NCBI GenBank assembly: GCA_024236415.1
Contig: JACKKN010000008.1
Span: 124,001-188,000 of the forward strand
Reading direction: 5' to 3'
Length of the DNA stretch: 64,000 bases
Origin: Hyphomicrobiales bacterium
Lineage (GTDB): Bacteria > Pseudomonadota > Alphaproteobacteria > Rhodospirillales > JACKKN01
A program made the position numbers and the translations under genes. Every line of letters begins with the position of its first letter. Position 1 is the first letter of the stretch. Shown here piece by piece: positions 57,481-64,000 of the stretch. The notes under the pieces were generated by a model. It saw only the letters and a list, made by a program, of their open reading frames with translations. It did no database searches and was not told the origin of the DNA.

Positions 57481-58166
57481 GCGAGATCGACCCCCAACAC
57501 CTGCGCCTGCTGGAGGCGATCCTGTTCGCCTCGTCCTCGCCCCTGTCCGAGCGGGCCCTGGCGGCGCGTCTGCCCGAGGAGGCGGACCTGAAGGCCCTGC
57601 TGGCCGAGCTGAAGTCCATCTACGCCGAGCGCGGGGTGAACCTGGCGCAGGCCGGCGGGTCGTGGGTGTTCCGCACCGCGCCCGACGTGGCCGCCATGCT
57701 GACCGAGGAGCGCACGGTGGCGCGCAAGATGTCGCGCGCGGCGGTCGAGACCATGGCCATCATCGCCTTCCACCAGCCGGTGACCCGGGCCGAGATCGAG
57801 GAGATCCGCGGCGTCGGCCTCAGCAAGGGCACCCTGGACGTGCTGTTCGAGGAGGGCTGGATCCGGCCCAAGGGCCGCCGCCGCACCCCGGGCCGGCCGG
57901 TCACCTGGGGCACCACCGACGGCTTCCTGGACCACTTCGGGCTGGAGAGCCTGAAGGACCTGCCGGGCCTGGACGAGCTGAAGGCCGCCGGCCTGCTGGA
58001 CCGCCGCGCGGCGATCGAGGTGTACCGCGTCACCGGCGGGCTGGAGCCGGCCGCCGCCGCCGGCGACGACGACGACGCCGAGGACCTGTTCACCGCCGAT
58101 CCCCTGGACGACGGCGACGAGCGCGACGCGCCCCTGGACCCGGGGGCCGAGCCGCCGTCGGCCTAG
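57477..58166 (+). CDS. scpB: Segregation and condensation protein B
   Basis: A 229-residue double winged-helix protein with LRLLEAILFASSSPLSERALAARLPEE, the ETMAIIAFHQPVTRAEIEEIRGVGLSKGTLDVLFEEGWI segment and GRPVTWGTTDGFLDHFGLESLKDLP. The acidic C-terminus is extended. It works with ScpA in condensin. Confidence 0.96.
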   Translation: MSEIDPQHLRLLEAILFASSSPLSERALAARLPEEADLKALLAELKSIYAERGVNLAQAGGSWVFRTAPDVAAMLTEERTVARKMSRAAVETMAIIAFHQPVTRAEIEEIRGVGLSKGTLDVLFEEGWIRPKGRRRTPGRPVTWGTTDGFLDHFGLESLKDLPGLDELKAAGLLDRRAAIEVYRVTGGLEPAAAAGDDDDAEDLFTADPLDDGDERDAPLDPGAEPPSA

Positions 58167-58313
58167 CCGGGCAAACCGCGGACCGCTGCCGGCGGCCCTT
58201 GTATCGCCGGTTCGGGGCGGTCATAAAGGGCCTTCGAGCATCGTTGCGGCGGTGGGGGCTTTCTGCCATTATCCGCCGCACCGACCTCCCCGCGAACTAG
58301 CGAGAATGACATA

Positions 58314-58556
58314 ATGGGTACTTTCAGTATTTGGCATTGGTTGATCGTCCTGGCGGTGGTCCTGGTGCTCTTTGGCGGCAAGGGCAAGATCTCGTCGCTG
58401 ATGGGTGACTTCGGCAAGGGCCTGAAATCCTTCAAGAAGGGCATGAAGGAGGACGACCCCGAGGAGGCCGCCGCCGACGAGCCCAAGGTGATCAACGGCG
58501 CCGCCGAACGCAGCGACGCCGCCGCCGCGGAAACGGACAAGACGAAGAGCGCCTGA
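58314..58556 (+). CDS. tatA: Sec-independent protein translocase protein TatA
   Basis: An 80-residue protein with one N-terminal membrane helix (FSIWHWLIVLAVVLVLFGGKGKI), the FGKGLKSFKKGMKEDD amphipathic helix and a charged tail. It forms the export pore of the twin-arginine pathway. It is the first gene of tatABC. Confidence 0.96.
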   Translation: MGTFSIWHWLIVLAVVLVLFGGKGKISSLMGDFGKGLKSFKKGMKEDDPEEAAADEPKVINGAAERSDAAAAETDKTKSA

Positions 58557-58635
58557 ACGGCGTCCCGCGGGCCGTCGCCGCGGGCGGCTTCCCCCCGTTC
58601 CCGCGCCGGCCCCTGCTTCCGGAGTTCCTCGCCGC

Positions 58636-59124
58636 ATGCTGGACATCGGCTGGCAAGAAATCTTCATCATCGGCGCGCTGGCGATCATCGTCGTTGGCCC
58701 CAAGGACCTGCCCAAGGCGATGAAGACCATCATGCAGTGGGTGCGCAAGGCGCGCAGCCTGGCGCGCGAGTTCCAGTCCGGGGTCGAGGACATGGTGCGC
58801 GAGGCCGAGCTGGACGAGATCCGCAAGGAGGTCCAGGACGTCAACCCGCGCGCCATCGGCGCCCAGATCAAGGATTCCATCGACCCCACCGGCGAGGTGG
58901 CGCGGGAGATGAACCTGGACGACGTGCAGCGGTCGCTGGACGACGCCGGGCGCGACCGTTCGGCGAGATCGGCCAAGGCCGCCCCCAAGGCCGAACCGTC
59001 GCCGGCCGACGAGATGCTGGGCGAGGACGCGCCGGCCCCGGCCCCCGCACCGGCCCCGGCGCCGGAACCGTCCGGCGACACCGCCGCCGCCGATCCCGAA
59101 TCCCAGCGCAAGGCGGACGGGTAG
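58636..59124 (+). CDS. tatB: Sec-independent protein translocase protein TatB
   Basis: A 162-residue protein starting MLDIGWQEIFIIGALAIIVVGPKDLPKAMKTIMQWVRKARSLAREF, with a long amphipathic helix and an alanine-proline-rich tail. It forms the twin-arginine receptor with TatC. Confidence 0.96.
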   Translation: MLDIGWQEIFIIGALAIIVVGPKDLPKAMKTIMQWVRKARSLAREFQSGVEDMVREAELDEIRKEVQDVNPRAIGAQIKDSIDPTGEVAREMNLDDVQRSLDDAGRDRSARSAKAAPKAEPSPADEMLGEDAPAPAPAPAPAPEPSGDTAAADPESQRKADG

Positions 59125-59130
59125 GCGGCC

Positions 59131-60063
59131 GTGGCGGACCAAGAGGAAAACCTGGACGACAGCAAGATGCCGCTGCTCGAACACCTGGTCGAGCTGCGCC
59201 AGCGCATGGTGCATGCCTTCGTCGGCATCATGGTGCTGTTCTTCGTCTGCTACTACTTCGCCCAGGACATCTACGAGTTCCTGGTGCAGCCGCTGGCCGA
59301 CATCGTGCACGAGAGCGGCGGCAGCCAGCGCATGATCTATACGGCGCTGCACGAATACTTCTTCACCCAGATCAAGGTCGCCTTCTTCGCCGCCCTGTTC
59401 ATCGGCTTTCCGTTCCTGGCCATGCAGTTCTGGAAGTTCGTGGCGCCGGGCCTGTACAAGCACGAGCGGCGCGCCCTGCTGCCGTTCCTGATCGCCACCC
59501 CGGTGCTGTTCTTCATCGGCGGCGCCCTGGTCTACTATTTCATCTTCCCGCTGGCCTGGAAGTTCTTCCTCAGCTTCCAGACCACCGGCGGGCCGCACAC
59601 CCTGGCGGTGCAGCTGGAGGCCAAGGTCGACCAGTACCTGTCCCTGGTCATGCGCCTGATCTTCGCCTTCGGCCTGTGCTTCGAGCTGCCGGTGATCATG
59701 ACCCTGCTGGCGCGGGTCGGCCTGGTGACGGCCAAGGGCCTGCGCGAGAAGCGCAAGTACGCCATCGTCATCGCCTTCATCGCCGCCGCCATCCTGACCC
59801 CGCCCGACGTGATCAGCCAGATCGGCCTGGCCGTGCCGACCATCGCCCTGTACGAGATCTCGATCCTGTCGGTGGGCCTGATCGAGCGCCGCCGCGGCGA
59901 CGTCCCCGAGGAGGAGGACGACGACGACGAGGACGACGACGACGACGAAGCCAAGGGTGACGACGAAGCCAAGGACGGCGGCGAGGCCAAGGATGACGGC
60001 GAGGCCGGGGACGACGGCGGCCGGAAGGACAAGGACCGCGGCCCCGAAGACCACGGCCCCTGA
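59131..60063 (+). CDS. tatC: Sec-independent protein translocase protein TatC
   Basis: A 310-residue protein with six membrane helices and the family motifs MPLLEHLVELRQRM, KFVAPGLYKHERR and FELPVIMTLLARVG. The last 50 residues are an unusually acidic, repetitive tail (aspartate and glutamate runs followed by EAK-DG units), well beyond the usual end of TatC. The start is GTG, 6 bases after tatB. Confidence 0.96.
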   Translation: MADQEENLDDSKMPLLEHLVELRQRMVHAFVGIMVLFFVCYYFAQDIYEFLVQPLADIVHESGGSQRMIYTALHEYFFTQIKVAFFAALFIGFPFLAMQFWKFVAPGLYKHERRALLPFLIATPVLFFIGGALVYYFIFPLAWKFFLSFQTTGGPHTLAVQLEAKVDQYLSLVMRLIFAFGLCFELPVIMTLLARVGLVTAKGLREKRKYAIVIAFIAAAILTPPDVISQIGLAVPTIALYEISILSVGLIERRRGDVPEEEDDDDEDDDDDEAKGDDEAKDGGEAKDDGEAGDDGGRKDKDRGPEDHGP

Positions 60064-60082
60064 GCGAGCGGACGATTGACCC

Positions 60083-61378
60083 ATGCATGACATCAAGTGG
60101 ATCCGCGAGAACCCCGACGCCTTCGACCGTGGCCTGGCGCGCCGCGGCGGCGAGCCGGCGGCGGACCGCCTGCTGGCCCTGGACGCGCGGCGGCGCGACC
60201 TGCAGACCCGGGCCCAGGATATCCAGACCAGCCGCAACGCCCTGTCCAAGCAGATCGGCGCCGCCAAGGCCCGCGGCGAGGACGCGGCCGCGATCATCGC
60301 CGAGGTGGCCAAGTCCAAGGACGACCAGGCCGCCGCCGAGGCCGAGGCCGCCGAGGCCGAGCGCGAGTTGGACGCCGCCCTGGCGGCCCTGCCCAACCTG
60401 TTGGCCGACGACGTGCCCGACGGCGCCGACGAGACCGACAACATCGAGGTGCGCAAATTCGCCGCGCCCACGGCCTTCGACTTCGCGCCGCGCGACCATG
60501 TCGACATCGGCGAGGGCCTGGGCATGATGGACTTCGGCCGCGCTGCCAGGATGTCGGGCGCCCGGTTCGTGGTGCTGACCGACGCCCTGGCGCGGCTAGA
60601 GCGGGCCCTGGCGTCGTTCATGCTGGACCTGCTGACCGGCAGCTTCGCCTACACCGAGGTCAACCCGCCGGCCCTGGTGCGCGACAACGCCGTGTTCGGC
60701 ACCGGGCAGTTGCCCAAGTTCGCCGCCGACCTGTTCCACACCGACGACGGGTTCTGGATGATCCCCACCGCCGAGGTGCCGCTGACCAACCTGGTGGCCG
60801 ACGAGATCGTCGAGGCCGAGAGCCTGCCGCGCCGCTACACGGCCATGACCTGGTGCTTCCGGTCCGAGGCCGGGGCCGCCGGCAAGGACACCCGCGGCAT
60901 GATCCGCCAGCACCAGTTCACCAAGGTCGAGATGGTCTGCGTCACCGCGCCCGAGACCTCGACCCTGGAGCTGGAGCGCATGACGTCCTGCGCCGAGGCG
61001 GTGCTGCGCGCCCTGGGCCTGCCCTACCGGGTGATCACCCTGTGCAGCGGCGACACCGGCTTCTCGGCGCGCAAGACCTATGACATCGAGGTCTGGCTGC
61101 CCGGGCAGGACCGGTACCGCGAGATTTCGAGCTGCTCCAACTGCGGCGATTTCCAGGCCCGGCGCATGAAGGCGCGCCTGCGCAAAAAGGGCGAGAAGGG
61201 GACCCGCTTCGTGCACACCCTGAACGGGTCGGGCGTGGCCGTGGGCCGGGCCCTGGTGGCGGTGCTGGAGAACTACCAGCAGGCCGACGGCTCGGTCCTG
61301 GTGCCCGAGGTGCTGCGGCCCTACATGGGCGGGCTGGAGGTGATCCGGCCCCTGGACTCGTCCCGTGACGGTGCTTGA
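60083..61378 (+). CDS. serS: Serine--tRNA ligase
   Basis: A 431-residue class II synthetase with the N-terminal coiled-coil arm (about 25-105), motif 2 YTAMTWCFRSEAGAAGKDTRGMIRQHQFTKVEMV, the SSCSNCGDFQARR segment and motif 3 TLNGSGVAVGRALVAVLENYQ. It follows tatC closely and overlaps surE by 14 bases. Confidence 0.97.
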   Translation: MHDIKWIRENPDAFDRGLARRGGEPAADRLLALDARRRDLQTRAQDIQTSRNALSKQIGAAKARGEDAAAIIAEVAKSKDDQAAAEAEAAEAERELDAALAALPNLLADDVPDGADETDNIEVRKFAAPTAFDFAPRDHVDIGEGLGMMDFGRAARMSGARFVVLTDALARLERALASFMLDLLTGSFAYTEVNPPALVRDNAVFGTGQLPKFAADLFHTDDGFWMIPTAEVPLTNLVADEIVEAESLPRRYTAMTWCFRSEAGAAGKDTRGMIRQHQFTKVEMVCVTAPETSTLELERMTSCAEAVLRALGLPYRVITLCSGDTGFSARKTYDIEVWLPGQDRYREISSCSNCGDFQARRMKARLRKKGEKGTRFVHTLNGSGVAVGRALVAVLENYQQADGSVLVPEVLRPYMGGLEVIRPLDSSRDGA

Positions 61379-62147
61379 CCGGCCCCTGGCCCAGTGCCGG
61401 GTGCTGCTGTCCAACGACGACGGCATCCACGCCCCGGGCCTGGCCATGCTGGAAAAGGTGGTGCGCGGACTGGCGCGCGAGGTCTGGGTGGTGGCGCCCG
61501 AAACCGAACAGAGCGCCGCCAGCCATTCCCTGACCCTGCGCCGGCCCCTGCGCATCCGCCACCTGGAGGGGCGGCGCTACGCCGTCGACGGCACGCCCAC
61601 GGATTCGATCCTGATGGCGGTCAAGCAGGTCATGAAGGACCAGCTTCCCGACCTGGTCATCTCGGGGGTCAACCGCGGCGGCAACCTGGGCGAGGACGTG
61701 ACCTATTCCGGCACCATCGCCGCGGCCATGGAGGGGACCCTGCTGGGCATCCCGTCCATCGCCACCAGCCAGGTCACCGACGACCGCACCCGCACCCCCT
61801 GGTCGGTGGCCGAGCACTGGCTGCCCGAGGTGCTGACCCGCCTGGTGGCCATGCCGTGGCCGCCGGGGGTGCTGATGAACGTGAACTTCCCCGACACGGC
61901 GGCGGCCAAGGTCACCGGCATCGAGGCCTGCCGCCAGGGCCGGCGCAAGCTGGGCGGCGAGCTGGTGCAGGGCATCGACCCGCGCGGCCAGCCCTACTAC
62001 TGGTTCGGCGGCTACCGCCACGAGAAGAGCTTCCCCAAGGGCACCGACCTGGAGGCCATCCGCCAGGGGGCCATCTCGGTGACGCCGCTGAGCGTCGGCA
62101 TGACCCACCGCGGCGGCCTCCGGACCCTGCGCGAGGCGCTGTCGTGA
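61365..62147 (+). CDS. surE: 5'-nucleotidase SurE
   Basis: A 260-residue phosphatase with the N-terminal metal site LLSNDDGIHAPGL, APETEQSAASHSLT and the SGVNRGGNLGEDVTYSGTIAAAMEG motif. It dephosphorylates nucleoside monophosphates. The start is GTG within serS. The stop overlaps pcm by GTGA. Confidence 0.96.
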   Translation: MTVLDRPLAQCRVLLSNDDGIHAPGLAMLEKVVRGLAREVWVVAPETEQSAASHSLTLRRPLRIRHLEGRRYAVDGTPTDSILMAVKQVMKDQLPDLVISGVNRGGNLGEDVTYSGTIAAAMEGTLLGIPSIATSQVTDDRTRTPWSVAEHWLPEVLTRLVAMPWPPGVLMNVNFPDTAAAKVTGIEACRQGRRKLGGELVQGIDPRGQPYYWFGGYRHEKSFPKGTDLEAIRQGAISVTPLSVGMTHRGGLRTLREALS

Positions 62148-62779
62148 ACCAGCCCCCGTCGCGCAAGATCCGGCTGTTGCTGGAATTGCGGCGGAAGGGC
62201 ATCACCGACACCCGGGTCCTGGCGGCCATCGAGCGGGTGCCGCGCCAGGAGTTCATTCCCGAGCAGTTCCACGACCAGGCCTACATGGACCGCACCCTGC
62301 CCATCGGCCACCACCAGACCATCAGCGCGCCCAGCGTGGTGGCGCGCATGAGCGAGGCCCTGTGCGTCGGCGAGCGCATGAAGGTGCTGGAGATCGGCAC
62401 CGGGTCCGGCTACCAGGCGGCGATCCTGGCCGGCCTGTGCCGGCGCCTGTACACCATCGAGCGCCACAAGCCCCTGCTGGAGGTCGCCGAGCGGCGCTTC
62501 GCCGCCCTGCGCCTGACCAACATCACCGCCATCGCCGGCGACGGCTACGCCGGCTGGCCCGAACAGGCCCCCTTCGACCGCATCATCATCACCGCCGCCG
62601 CGCCCCAGGTGCCCGTGGTCCTGGTCGGGCAGTTGGCGGTGGGCGGAATCCTGGTCGCCCCCATCGGCGACGAGGGGGCCGAGCAGCGCCTGGTGCGGGT
62701 GCGCCGCACCGACGACGGCGGCGAGGCCGAGGACCTGGGCCCGGTGCGCTTCGTGCCCATGGTGCCGGGCCTGGCCTGA
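62144..62779 (+). CDS. pcm: Protein-L-isoaspartate O-methyltransferase
   Basis: A 211-residue SAM enzyme with YMDRTLPIGHHQTISAPSVVARM, motif I KVLEIGTGSGYQAAILA and FDRIIITAAAPQVP. It repairs isoaspartyl residues in aged proteins. The GTG start overlaps the surE stop, in the conserved surE-pcm arrangement. Confidence 0.96.
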   Translation: MNQPPSRKIRLLLELRRKGITDTRVLAAIERVPRQEFIPEQFHDQAYMDRTLPIGHHQTISAPSVVARMSEALCVGERMKVLEIGTGSGYQAAILAGLCRRLYTIERHKPLLEVAERRFAALRLTNITAIAGDGYAGWPEQAPFDRIIITAAAPQVPVVLVGQLAVGGILVAPIGDEGAEQRLVRVRRTDDGGEAEDLGPVRFVPMVPGLA

Positions 62780-62839
62780 CCCGGCCCGTCCCGGCCCGAC
62801 CCGACCCGTCCCGCCCCGCCCCGCCCCGCCCCGACCCGA
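62780..62839. repeat. Pentanucleotide tandem repeat (CCCGN)12
   Basis: Twelve perfect-phase CCCGN units begin directly after the pcm stop codon; the fifth base varies among all four bases. It is followed by a G-run and then a T-rich promoter-like stretch (62862-62890). It is not coding. Confidence 0.9.
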
Positions 62840-62968
62840 CGCGTCCCCGGGGGGGGCTGGCCGTTTGCTAAGCTTTTTTTGGTATTTTGCCCCTAGACTC
62901 CGCCCAGGGACGAACCGATTTCTACGAAACGGTCCGCAACCAATTGACAAGAAAAGGAATCGCGGCAG

Positions 62969-63445
62969 ATGGCGATCGAATGGCGGGAACAACTGTCCAT
63001 CGACAACGGCGTGATCGACGCCGACCACCGTCACCTGATCGATATCGTCAACCGGTTCGAGGCCCTGTCGGAATCCTTCGATGACGTGTCCCAGGCCCTG
63101 GAAATCCTCATGTCCATGCGCCTGTACACCAAGATCCATTTCGAGCGCGAGGAGCACCTGCAGCGGGTCAGCGGCTACCGCTTCGCCGACGCCCACCGGC
63201 GCGAGCACGCCGACCTGATCCGCCAGCTTGAAACGGTGGTGGCGCGGGCCCAGGACTGCGACCTGCGCGACCTGCCGCGCCTGTCCCGCGAAACGGCGCT
63301 GCTGCTGCGCGACTGGCTGGTGGGGCACATCATCAAGTCGGACCTGCGCATGAAGCCCTACGTCGCCGCCATGGACGAGACGGCCAAGGGCATGACCCGC
63401 CTGGACAAGGTGGACACCGGGGCCATGGAGATCGACTGGTCGTGA
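62969..63445 (+). CDS. Bacteriohemerythrin
   Basis: A 158-residue four-helix oxygen-binding protein with the hemerythrin ligand pattern DADHRHLIDIVN, KIHFEREEHL, HRREHADLI and DWLVGHIIKSDLRMKPY, providing the histidines, glutamate and aspartate of the diiron site. It may store or sense oxygen. AAGGAA precedes the ATG. The stop overlaps the next start (GTGA). It sits inside the pcm-nlpD interval. Confidence 0.95.
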   Translation: MAIEWREQLSIDNGVIDADHRHLIDIVNRFEALSESFDDVSQALEILMSMRLYTKIHFEREEHLQRVSGYRFADAHRREHADLIRQLETVVARAQDCDLRDLPRLSRETALLLRDWLVGHIIKSDLRMKPYVAAMDETAKGMTRLDKVDTGAMEIDWS

Positions 63446-64000
63446 CCATCCGACGCCCGGCAGGACGCGCCGCCGGCGCCCGTTGCGTTCCGCGCTGGAG
63501 CGGGCTGATGCCCCTTGTGCTGCTGGTCCTGTCGGCCTGCGGCAACGTGGGGGTCGATGGCTATGGCGCGCCCGAGCCGCGGCGCGGCACCGGCGGCCCG
63601 CCGGCGCCCCGGGCGGCCCCGTCCCAGGGCGTCACGGTCGAGCCCCTGGGCGGGTCGGACCCGGCCTTCGTCAACGCCACCGCGGTGATCGTCGGCCGCG
63701 GCGACTCGGTCTATGCCCTGGCGCGGCGGCATCGGGTGTCGGCCCGGGCCATCATCGAGGCCAACAACCTGCGTCCGCCCTATCACCTGATCATCGGCCA
63801 GCGCATCATCCTGCCCCGCGACCGGGTGCACGTGGTGGCGCGGGGCGAGAGCCTGTACGGCGTCTCGCGCCGCTACGACGTCAGCACCTATGCCATCGCC
63901 CGGGCCAACGACCTGCGCCCGCCCTACGGCCTGGACCCGGGGCAGCGCCTGCGCATCCCCGCCGCCGGCACCGACGCCGCCGCCGGCCCCGGCGCGGCCT
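63442..64000 (+). CDS. LysM-domain lipoprotein, NlpD-like; 3' end cut off
   Basis: The frame opens with GTG at 63442 and runs off the window with 186 codons visible. It shows a lipoprotein signal (LVLLVLSAC), a proline-glycine linker, and two LysM repeats: GRGDSVYALARRHRVSARAIIEANNLRPPYHLIIGQRIILP and VVARGESLYGVSRRYDVSTYAIARANDLRPPYGLDPGQRLRIP. Genes in this surE-pcm-linked position usually continue with an M23 (LytM) peptidase domain and act as murein hydrolase activators; that part lies outside the window. Confidence 0.88.
   Translation, partial: MTIRRPAGRAAGARCVPRWSGLMPLVLLVLSACGNVGVDGYGAPEPRRGTGGPPAPRAAPSQGVTVEPLGGSDPAFVNATAVIVGRGDSVYALARRHRVSARAIIEANNLRPPYHLIIGQRIILPRDRVHVVARGESLYGVSRRYDVSTYAIARANDLRPPYGLDPGQRLRIPAAGTDAAAGPGAA

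Noticed and set aside
62780..62839. CCCGN array as a CRISPR-like repeat
   Set aside because: Units are contiguous pentamers with no unique spacers and no cas genes are nearby.

Overview
The window is a 64 kb piece of a very GC-rich (roughly 70 % by eye) bacterial chromosome, almost certainly from an alphaproteobacterium of the Rhodospirillales type. The best evidence is the right-hand third (about 50.2-64 kb), where erpA, dgt, argS, a SPOR protein, nagZ, a site-2 protease, scpA, scpB, tatA-tatB-tatC, serS, surE, pcm and a LysM lipoprotein follow one another. I recognise this order from that group, and many of the genes overlap by 4 bases (ATGA or GTGA).

Left edge (1-2.3 kb): the end of an exosortase-A-associated acyl-CoA ligase, its partner PLP decarboxylase, and a small Flp-type pilin. 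From 2.3 to 9.8 kb there is a tripartite tricarboxylate (TctCBA) uptake operon. Opposite it run an IclR regulator, an MBL-fold hydrolase, a beta-hydroxyacid dehydrogenase and a methyltransferase, followed by a convergent enoyl-CoA hydratase. A double palindrome lies between the two transcription units.

From 9.9 to 15.6 kb the chromosome carries two apparent insertions. The first is a 1.96 kb segment bounded by two copies of the guaA 3' end (67 of 75 bases identical). It holds a DUF1778/GNAT (TacA-TacT-like) toxin-antitoxin pair and an unknown gene of lower GC. The second is a 1.18 kb segment bounded by 35 bp direct repeats (33 of 35 identical). It holds a PEP-CTERM protein gene with a consensus sigma-54 promoter, and it appears to split a former VOC-GNAT gene pair. 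The PEP-CTERM protein is the expected kind of substrate for the exosortase system represented at the left edge.

The middle (15.7-50 kb) is mixed metabolic and regulatory content: FecR, OmpA and CHASE2-PAS-SpoIIE signalling genes; AraC/MFS; a second Flp pilin; a COG0523 GTPase paired with an amidohydrolase; a peptide-type ABC substrate-binding protein divergent from an XRE-cupin regulator; MscS; IpdAB-like and CaiB-type CoA transferases; a probable small RNA; MoxR; a glycosyltransferase-GtrA fusion; a diiron protein divergent from a BTAD-alpha/beta-hydrolase fusion; a GntR-metallophosphoesterase pair; a degenerate M41-like protein; ExoIII; and two tandem paralogous repeat lipoproteins.

I found no CRISPR array, rRNA, tRNA, recognisable transposase or prophage. 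The items most worth follow-up are the guaA-tail toxin-antitoxin mini-island, the sigma-54-driven PEP-CTERM cassette, the candidate small RNA at 33.6 kb and several unusual domain combinations. None of these amounts to a clearly new multi-gene system.
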